Assembly: GCA_947371645.1 (NCBI GenBank) | Contig: CANBQJ010000260.1 | Coordinates: 1 to 5,060 of the forward strand | Length of the DNA stretch: 5,060 nt | Direction: 5' to 3' | Source: Burkholderiales bacterium | Lineage (GTDB): Bacteria; Pseudomonadota; Gammaproteobacteria; Burkholderiales; Burkholderiaceae | In this document: piece by piece, positions 1 to 5,060 of the stretch | Layout of the letters: every line of letters starts with the position of its first letter | Numbering within the stretch: position 1 is the first letter of the stretch | The notes under the pieces: generated by a model | The model's database searches: none | The model's input: the letters and a program-made list of their open reading frames with translations, nothing else | What the model was told of the DNA's origin: nothing | Position numbers and translations under genes: made by a program

Positions 1-1941
<1,941 letters not shown>

Positions 1942-1947
1942 GGCCGG

Positions 1948-1967
1948 GAGGGGGCGCAAGCTCCCTC
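1948..1967 (+). repeat. Hairpin just after the rpoC stop, GCAA-capped
   Basis: Bases 1948-1955 pair with 1960-1967 (eight pairs, one of them G-U), closing a GCAA loop of the GNRA type. It begins six bases after the rpoC stop. No T-run follows, so it is unlikely to terminate transcription by itself. It could block 3' exonucleases or act as part of a two-hairpin 3' end with the terminator at 1995. The structure is read by eye and its function is inferred. Confidence 0.55.
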
Positions 1968-1994
1968 TGGCTTGAGCGGCACCTGCCCCAAGAC

Positions 1995-2023
1995 AAAGGG
2001 CCCTCGCGAGAGGGCCCTTTTTT
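1995..2023 (+). terminator. Intrinsic terminator of the rpoC transcript
   Basis: The arms AAAGGGCCCTC (1995-2005) and its exact complement (2010-2020) form an 11-pair stem around a GCGA loop. T residues at 2018-2023 supply the U-tract, with the first three also pairing in the stem. It lies 53 bases after the rpoC stop and 17 bases beyond the stop of the convergent gene. Read leftward it has only a three-base T-run (2021-2023 lie on the wrong side), so it may stop leftward transcription weakly, but it is mainly a rightward terminator. Confidence 0.93.
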
Positions 2024-2040
2024 CATGCGCAAGCCTGGGT

Positions 2041-2775
2041 CTAAGGCTTGGCAGGCAGGTAGAACTCGCTGGCCAGCAAGCGTGCGCCGAGCGCGCTGCT
2101 GCCGCCCAAGCTGCCGTACCTGACGGGCAAGATGGCGCCGGCCACCAGGATGCCCTCTGGCGTGCCCAGCGCCTGCAGGGCGGCATCCACAGAGGCTTGT
2201 GGCGCACCGGCCGTGCTCAGGTTCAGGTCCGGGTTGCCGGGTTTGGCCGTGGTGTTGAGCACCTGGGTTTCCAGCGAAGGGCAGGGCGCCTTGATGCACA
2301 CGATCCCGGTGCTGTGCACGCCGTAGAAGGTGCCCAGAGGCTTGTGCAAAGCCTGGCCTTGCCAGGCCTGGCTCAGCCGCAGCACGTCTCCGGTGTACAG
2401 CCCACGGGGCTGGGGCGTGAGGGCGCCCTTGACCAGGGCGTAGCCCTTGGCAAATGACCCTTCGAAGCCGGCTTGCTGCTCAGGCGTCCAGCCCAGGGCG
2501 GTGCTGTCGATTTCCACCGCGTGGCACTCTTTGGCCATGGTGCCGTCGGCGCAGCGCGTGAGCGACTGGTTCACGGCCTTGACGAAGTAGCCGCCGCACA
2601 GCGGGTACATGCACTTGCGGGCGTCCACGTGGGTGACGATCAGCACGCTTTCCGGGGCCGCCAGGCGGTCGGTCGTGGTGCCTGCGCTGGTCTGCGCGTG
2701 GGCCATTGGGCCGGTGATCAGCAGGGTCGCGGCCAGCGCAATCGCGGCTGGCACACGCATGGAAGAGGGCAACAT
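2041..2775 (-). CDS. Secreted cysteine-rich protein, DUF6748-like, function unknown
   Basis: The protein has 244 residues. Start choice: ATG at 2775 has AAGGAG seven bases upstream, whereas the longer frame from 2796 has no ribosome binding site. Residues 1-27 look like a Sec signal peptide: Arg7, a hydrophobic run at ~10-22, then Ala25-His26-Ala27 before the likely cut ahead of Gln28. The mature part has six cysteines, C55, C60, C75, C84, C160 and C165, within the motifs RKCMYPLCGGYFV, TRCADGTMAKEC and GIVCIKAPCP. From memory these resemble DUF6748, a family of exported proteins of unknown role; I could not run a profile search. The even cysteine number and export suggest up to three disulfides in the periplasm or outside the cell, which is inference. 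No catalytic motif is recognised. The gene converges on rpoC, with 99 bases between the two stops, and lies 128 bases downstream of another leftward gene. Confidence 0.87.
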   Translation of the reverse strand: MLPSSMRVPAAIALAATLLITGPMAHAQTSAGTTTDRLAAPESVLIVTHVDARKCMYPLCGGYFVKAVNQSLTRCADGTMAKECHAVEIDSTALGWTPEQQAGFEGSFAKGYALVKGALTPQPRGLYTGDVLRLSQAWQGQALHKPLGTFYGVHSTGIVCIKAPCPSLETQVLNTTAKPGNPDLNLSTAGAPQASVDAALQALGTPEGILVAGAILPVRYGSLGGSSALGARLLASEFYLPAKP

Positions 2776-2782
2776 GGGGTGT

Positions 2783-2788
2783 CTCCTT
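2783..2788 (-). promoter_or_regulatory. Shine-Dalgarno site fixing the start at 2775
   Basis: On the minus strand the bases read AAGGAG, a near-consensus site, seven bases before the ATG at 2775. This decides for the 244-residue product against the seven-residue longer frame from 2796, which has no comparable site. Confidence 0.85.
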
Positions 2789-2814
2789 GAGGGCATGAAG
2801 GATGGGCTCGCCGC

Positions 2815-2843
2815 ACTGTGGCAGCCCGCCCGCCCGCCGACAA
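2815..2843 (-). promoter_or_regulatory. Weak candidate promoter for the secreted protein gene, spanning a CCCG repeat
   Basis: On the minus strand TTGTCG (2843-2838) is separated by exactly 17 bases from CACAGT (2820-2815), about 40 bases before the start at 2775. The -35 match is fair and the -10 match is poor (three of six). The 17-base spacer is mostly made of CCCG tandem units (2825-2839). This is only a candidate; read-through from the leftward gene upstream is an equally good explanation. Confidence 0.22.
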
Positions 2844-2903
2844 GAGGTGCTCTCCGATTTGGGCGCGGTGACGGCCCCCAAAGTGTTGCCTGATGTTTCC
2901 CGC

Positions 2904-3242
2904 TCAGCGCCGGTCGCGAGGGGGCTCGGTGGCCTTGGGCAGGTCAGGATGGGGCCAGTTCAGCAACTCTGCCACCCGCACCTCGATCCACCAGGCCTCC
3001 TCAGGGCTGACGCCCGCACCGGCGCCTTCGCTGCCGTCGCCCAGCAGGCCGTCGCGCAGCCTCGCCAGGATCTCCGACTCGCCGCCACCCAGCGACAAGG
3101 CCAGCGAACGCGCCGACTCCGACACCTGGAGCGCCAGGTCCTCACACCAGTCGTAGCGGGCAAAAACTGCGGCCGCCGAATCGCGCAAGCGCCCACGTGG
3201 GTCACGGTACAGGGCGAGAAAGGAGTCGGGAATCTCTTGCAT
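2904..3242 (-). CDS. Conserved small soluble protein of Burkholderiales type, function unknown
   Basis: The protein has 112 residues, no signal peptide and no membrane segment. It is acidic in the centre and ends in a basic PPRDRR tail. From memory it resembles a small Burkholderiales family that shares a PxSFxALY start (here residues 5-12), an ARYDWCEDLA block (28-37) and a C-terminal EAWWIEVRVAELL segment (82-94). Members are sometimes labelled 'ATPase with chaperone activity', but no Walker A or B motif is present here, so that label is not supported. The helix-rich pattern suggests a protein-binding role at most. The start is uncertain: ATG at 3242 fits the family N-terminus but lacks a clear ribosome binding site. 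GTG at 3293 is an in-frame alternative with AAGGGA twelve bases upstream. The open frame extends to 3791, but that part overlaps the divergent gene and is not credible. The gene points toward the secreted protein gene 128 bases away. Confidence 0.78.
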   Translation of the reverse strand: MQEIPDSFLALYRDPRGRLRDSAAAVFARYDWCEDLALQVSESARSLALSLGGGESEILARLRDGLLGDGSEGAGAGVSPEEAWWIEVRVAELLNWPHPDLPKATEPPRDRR

Positions 3243-3337
3243 GGATGCAGATGGTGACAAAAAGGCCCGGCAAACATCAGGGAAAACGCGCACAAATGCG
3301 GGAAATCCCTTAGCATGCCGCATCGAATCACTGACTT

Positions 3338-3341
3338 GGAG
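3338..3341 (+). promoter_or_regulatory. Shine-Dalgarno site choosing the start at 3348
   Basis: GGAG sits six bases before the ATG at 3348. The earlier in-frame ATG at 3315 has no comparable site, so the shorter 88-residue product is preferred. Confidence 0.65.
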
Positions 3342-3347
3342 CGAATC

Positions 3348-3614
3348 ATGGCCCAACACAGCTTGAAATGGTCTTCTTTTCACGGCGCCACGCGTGAACT
3401 CGGCCAACGCCAGCTTGGCGTCGACAAAGCATGCGTCATCCTCGGCTTCGTGGGAGGCTTGCCCCTGGGGCTGGGGGTCGTCAGCGAGGGCTTGACCCGG
3501 CTGGGGTCCCCGGACTGGCTGGTGGTCGCAGGGCTGGTGGCCACGGTTGCAGCCACCACAGTTGCCGGCATGCGCGCGGGCGACTGGCTGGCACGCCACC
3601 TCCGGCAGTCTTGA
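3348..3614 (+). CDS. Small two-helix membrane protein, function unknown
   Basis: The protein has 88 residues, taking the ATG at 3348 with its GGAG site; starting at 3315 would add eleven residues. After a polar N-terminus (residues 1-27) there are two hydrophobic segments, about 28-45 (glycine-rich, CVILGFVGGLPLGLGVV) and 57-75 (LVVAGLVATVAATTVAGM). They are joined by a short loop carrying Glu47, Arg51 and Asp56, and the tail is basic (RAGDWLARHLRQS). This predicts an inner-membrane hairpin with both ends probably in the cytoplasm. I do not recognise the family. The gene is divergent from the 112-residue protein gene, 105 bases between starts, and is followed at 55 bases by its own terminator, so it looks like a single-gene unit. 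Support for it being real: a plausible ribosome binding site, membrane-like composition and the downstream terminator. No clear promoter was found in the divergent region. Confidence 0.75.
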   Translation: MAQHSLKWSSFHGATRELGQRQLGVDKACVILGFVGGLPLGLGVVSEGLTRLGSPDWLVVAGLVATVAATTVAGMRAGDWLARHLRQS

Positions 3615-3668
3615 TCCGGCCGCCCCCGGCCAAGGTCGGGGAGTGGGCGGATGCGAACGGCACCCTCG

Positions 3669-3702
3669 AACCCCTGTGCGCCTTTGGCTGCAGGGGTTTT
3701 TT
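3669..3702 (+). terminator. Intrinsic terminator of the 88-residue membrane protein gene
   Basis: AACCCCTG (3669-3676) pairs with CAGGGGTT (3691-3698), eight pairs. The 14-base loop can itself fold weakly (GCC with GGC, 3680-3688). T residues at 3697-3702 form the U-tract. It lies 55 bases beyond the stop codon at 3612-3614. Confidence 0.88.
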
Positions 3703-3751
3703 GCTGTGTGAAAAGCAGCAGCCGGGACGCCGGCGCACGGCCGCGCCATAC

Positions 3752-3768
3752 CCAAGCAAACCACTTGG
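3752..3768. repeat. Small inverted repeat CCAAG-N7-CTTGG
   Basis: Two five-base arms, 3752-3756 and 3764-3768, are separated by seven bases (CAAACCA). The size would suit a dimeric regulator site or a weak hairpin. It could also be chance, since five-base arms are common in sequence of this length. Confidence 0.25.
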
Positions 3769-3779
3769 CTACTGTGGAT

Positions 3780-3819
3780 GAAGCCCCACACCCCGAGGGG
3801 TGGGGCACCCGGGGGCTTC
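3780..3819. repeat. Long GC-rich hairpin without a U-tract
   Basis: GAAGCCCC (3780-3787) is the exact complement of 3812-3819. Inside it a second stem can form, CACCC (3789-3793) with GGGTG (3798-3802). An alternative fold pairs GCCCCAC (3783-3789) with GTGGGGC (3800-3806). No T-run follows on either strand, so it is not a standard intrinsic terminator. It lies about 180-220 bases before the next gene and upstream of that gene's candidate promoter. Confidence 0.6.
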
Positions 3820-3913
3820 GTGACGGCTTGCCCAGGGCCTCAGCAGGGCTTCACGTTCGCTTCAGCGGCGCACGCCACCGCACTACCCCTGATGGGGGAT
3901 CTCCGGTTACAAA

Positions 3914-3949
3914 GTGACTACGGCTTCGGTACAACGTCACAGATATAAA
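3914..3949 (+). promoter_or_regulatory. Candidate promoter with inverted repeat for the membrane protein gene at 4002
   Basis: TATAAA at 3944-3949 is a good -10 box, implying a transcript start near 3956 and a leader of about 45 bases. No good -35 box lies at the usual distance (CGGCTT at 17 bases). An inverted repeat, GTGAC (3914-3918) with GTCAC (3936-3940), spans the -35 region. A poor -35 with an overlapping repeat would fit a promoter needing an activator, but this is inference. Confidence 0.35.
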
Positions 3950-3986
3950 GATGTGCAGAGCGCACTTTTGCCGGCGCACACACTTT

Positions 3987-3991
3987 GGGAG
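3987..3991 (+). promoter_or_regulatory. Shine-Dalgarno site for the start at 4002
   Basis: GGGAG precedes the ATG at 4002 by ten bases, slightly long but usable. The other in-frame candidates are worse: GTG at 3993 would be one base from this site, and ATG at 3951 overlaps the candidate promoter region and has no site. Confidence 0.55.
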
Positions 3992-4001
3992 CGTGATCAT
4001 C

Positions 4002-4640
4002 ATGGAACTGGTTCGGATGTTTTTGGTGCTGGGGCATCTGGCTGCGCTGATGGCAGCTGCCATCGCGGTGGCTTTCGGCGATTTCGCCCTGCTGGGGCGC
4101 CGCCAGATCCAGTCTGATTTGCTGCACAGCGCTTCCAAGGCCGTGGCCTGGGCCCTGGCCGGCCTCTGGCTCACGGGCCTGGGCATCATCTATGTCGACA
4201 CCCATTTCGCGCTTGCCGTGATCCTGGCCAAGCCCAAGATCCTGGCCAAGCTGACGGTGGTGCTGCTCCTGACGGCCAACGGCATCTTCATGCACGCCAA
4301 GGTGTTGCCGGCCCTCCAGCGCCTCTACGCCCGCGCCCAGGGGGCGGTCGTGGCGCGTCGTGCCACCCGTGTGGGCGCGGTGAGCGCCGCATGCTGGGTG
4401 TTCGGCCTGTTCCTCGGGGTGGCCAAGCCCCTGACGCCCATCCTGGGCTACACCGGCTTCATGGCGCTGTTTGTGGCCGTGTTGGTGGGTGCGCTGGTGG
4501 TGTCGACTCAAACGGTGCTGCCCGAGTTGCGCAAGCGCCTGACCCAGGGCGAATGGACAGATGGCCGCACCAAGGCCACGTCCGAGGCCCGCGAGGGCAC
4601 CCTGGCAGACGACGCTGCCGACCGGATCGCCGCCGCCTGA
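4002..4640 (+). CDS. Five-helix inner-membrane protein, family uncertain
   Basis: The protein has 212 residues from the ATG at 4002. Hydrophobic segments fall at about 5-30, 47-65, 80-98, 124-141 and 148-168, predicting five membrane helices. A charged tail (175-212) rich in Arg, Glu and Asp follows. Notable features are histidines at or near membrane ends (H12, H42, H68, H98), the segment GLWLTGLGIIYVDTHF (54-69), and a KPKILAKLTVVLLLTANG block (77-94) that looks like the conserved core. Similar uncharacterised membrane proteins occur in proteobacteria. The helix-plus-histidine layout loosely recalls CopD-type and cytochrome b561-type proteins, but I cannot establish heme or copper binding and do not assign a function. 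It appears to be a single-gene unit: a candidate promoter at 3914-3949 and a strong terminator 25 bases after the stop. The long minus-strand frame opposite (3918-4511) is a shadow. Confidence 0.88.
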   Translation: MELVRMFLVLGHLAALMAAAIAVAFGDFALLGRRQIQSDLLHSASKAVAWALAGLWLTGLGIIYVDTHFALAVILAKPKILAKLTVVLLLTANGIFMHAKVLPALQRLYARAQGAVVARRATRVGAVSAACWVFGLFLGVAKPLTPILGYTGFMALFVAVLVGALVVSTQTVLPELRKRLTQGEWTDGRTKATSEAREGTLADDAADRIAAA

Positions 4641-4664
4641 ACCCCGCTTCGACCAACGGACAGG

Positions 4665-4686
4665 CCCCGCCCAGGCGGGGTTTTTT
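4665..4686 (+). terminator. Intrinsic terminator of the five-helix membrane protein gene
   Basis: CCCCGC (4665-4670) pairs with GCGGGG (4675-4680) around a CCAG loop, and six T residues follow directly at 4681-4686. ACCCCGC at 4641-4647 could compete for the same 3' arm but would leave a much larger loop. The terminator separates this gene from the str operon promoter 20 bases downstream. Confidence 0.93.
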
Positions 4687-4706
4687 CATGGCGTCGCAGG
4701 TCTGAC

Positions 4707-4735
4707 TTGTCAACTTTTCCGCCACAACATACAAT
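4707..4735 (+). promoter_or_regulatory. Sigma70-type promoter of the str operon (rpsL)
   Basis: TTGTCA (4707-4712) and TACAAT (4730-4735) are separated by exactly 17 bases; each box differs from consensus at one position. Transcription should start near 4742, giving a leader of about 158 bases before rpsL. The position, just after a terminator and before a ribosomal protein gene, supports the call. Confidence 0.85.
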
Positions 4736-4824
4736 AGAAGGCTTTTCGGCTTTCGGCCGGGTGTGTTCGTGCGCGATCCCGCCTTGGGCTAGATGAGCCG
4801 GTGAGCGCCTGTCTTGGGTCCGGC

Positions 4825-4852
4825 TCCTGCGCGTTCGTTCAAACGCGCGGGG
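4825..4852 (+). repeat. Stable hairpin in the rpsL leader
   Basis: GCGCGTT (4829-4835) is the exact complement of 4842-4848, with a six-base CGTTCA loop. The stem extends outward to 4825/4852 with two G-C and two G-U pairs. No T-run follows, so it is not a terminator. It ends 47 bases before the rpsL start and could affect leader folding, processing or antitermination; which of these is unknown. Confidence 0.5.
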
Positions 4853-4855
4853 CAG

Positions 4856-4870
4856 AGGTCAGGTCAGGTA
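4856..4870 (+). repeat. Three tandem AGGT(C/A) units in the rpsL leader
   Basis: AGGTC, AGGTC and AGGTA follow one another without a gap. The first overlaps GAGGT (4855-4859), which matches a Shine-Dalgarno sequence but lies about 40 bases from the rpsL start, with no start codon at a suitable distance. The units may be chance or an accessory ribosome-loading site. Confidence 0.35.
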
Positions 4871-4899
4871 TTTCAACGGGAACCAACTGGGATTTTTAA

Positions 4900-5060
4900 A
4901 TGCCAACCATCAACCAGCTCGTGCGCCATGGCCGTAAGGTCGAGGTCACGAAATCCAAGTCGCCTGCGATGGAAAACTGTCCGCAGCGCCGTGGTGTGTG
5001 CACCCGCGTGTACACCACCACGCCAAAGAAGCCTAACTCGGCTTTGCGTAAGGTCGCCAA
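4900..5060 (+). CDS. rpsL: 30S ribosomal protein S12, N-terminal part (3' end outside window)
   Basis: S12 sits at the decoding centre of the small ribosomal subunit. The first 53 codons plus two bases are present, starting [16 protein letters not shown] and running into the invariant [21 protein letters not shown] block. Residue numbers match E. coli S12 without gaps. Lys43 (codon at 5026-5028) is the position whose replacement is classically linked to streptomycin resistance. It is lysine here, the usual sensitive state, as far as this partial sequence shows. Cys27 and Cys34 are also conserved. The ribosome binding site is modest (GGGA at 4889-4892, seven bases before ATG). As the first gene of the str operon it is normally followed by rpsG, fusA and tuf, which would lie beyond the window. 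Confidence 0.98.
   Translation, partial: MPTINQLVRHGRKVEVTKSKSPAMENCPQRRGVCTRVYTTTPKKPNSALRKVA

Larger units (their letters stand above)
3615..4001. other. 387-base non-coding region between two membrane protein genes
   Basis: No believable gene is seen here. Open frames in it either cross the terminator, lack ribosome binding sites or are shadows of the membrane protein gene. From left to right it holds the terminator at 3669-3702; a small inverted repeat CCAAG-N7-CTTGG (3752-3768); a long GC-rich hairpin at 3780-3819; a candidate -10 box with an inverted repeat (3914-3949); and the ribosome binding site of the next gene. Confidence 0.7.

Noticed and set aside
2858..2882. TTTGGG...CCCAAA inverted repeat as a terminator for the leftward 112-residue gene
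   Set aside because: The six-base arms enclose a 13-base interior that pairs poorly, and no T-run follows on the minus strand.
2904..3614. Toxin-antitoxin pair made of the 112- and 88-residue genes
   Set aside because: The genes are divergent, not in one operon, and neither protein shows a known toxin or antitoxin motif.
3243..3791. N-terminal extension of the 112-residue protein to 295 residues
   Set aside because: The extension runs opposite the 88-residue membrane protein gene and its terminator, has a proline/arginine-rich shadow composition, and family resemblance begins only at residue 1 of the short form.
3651..3917. 88-codon plus-strand open frame in the non-coding gap
   Set aside because: It begins before and reads through the intrinsic terminator at 3669-3702, has no ribosome binding site and shows low-complexity GC-driven composition.
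3918..4511. 197-codon minus-strand open frame
   Set aside because: It is opposite the membrane protein gene and its promoter region; its His/Gln/Gly-rich composition is typical of the antisense of GC-rich hydrophobic coding sequence.
4763..4804. Leader peptides in the rpsL leader (GTG 4763-4792, then ATG 4793-4804 directly after its stop)
   Set aside because: They have nine and three codons, no good ribosome binding site, and no run of regulatory codons or attenuator T-tract; most likely chance.

Overview
The window is GC-rich DNA (about 60-65% GC by eye) from a betaproteobacterium, most likely order Burkholderiales. This rests on the RpoC and S12 protein sequences and on two small genes that resemble families I know from that order. 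Genus and species cannot be fixed from the sequence. The window joins two core transcription/translation operons: it opens inside rpoC (RNA polymerase beta' subunit, last ~646 codons) and closes inside rpsL (ribosomal protein S12, first 53 codons).

Layout: rpoC ends at 1941 and is followed by two hairpins, the second a clear intrinsic terminator (1995-2023). Two leftward genes come next: a secreted cysteine-rich protein resembling the DUF6748 family (2041-2775) and a 112-residue soluble protein of unknown function (2904-3242). Divergent from the latter is an 88-residue two-helix membrane protein (3348-3614) with its own terminator (3669-3702). A 387-base non-coding stretch holds a long GC-rich hairpin without a U-tract and a possible promoter with an inverted repeat. 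A 212-residue membrane protein with about five helices follows (4002-4640), also with its own terminator (4665-4686). Twenty bases further on is a well-formed sigma70-type promoter (TTGTCA, 17 bases, TACAAT), then a leader of about 160 bases and rpsL.

How the parts relate: in many proteobacteria rpoBC and the str operon (rpsL-rpsG-fusA-tuf) lie next to each other. Here about 3 kb with four accessory genes sits between them. Each forward unit ends in a terminator, and the str operon has its own promoter, so these look like independent transcription units. I see no mobile element, CRISPR array, tRNA or rRNA. I found no convincing new multi-gene system. The best leads are the uncharacterised small proteins and the non-coding structures around them.
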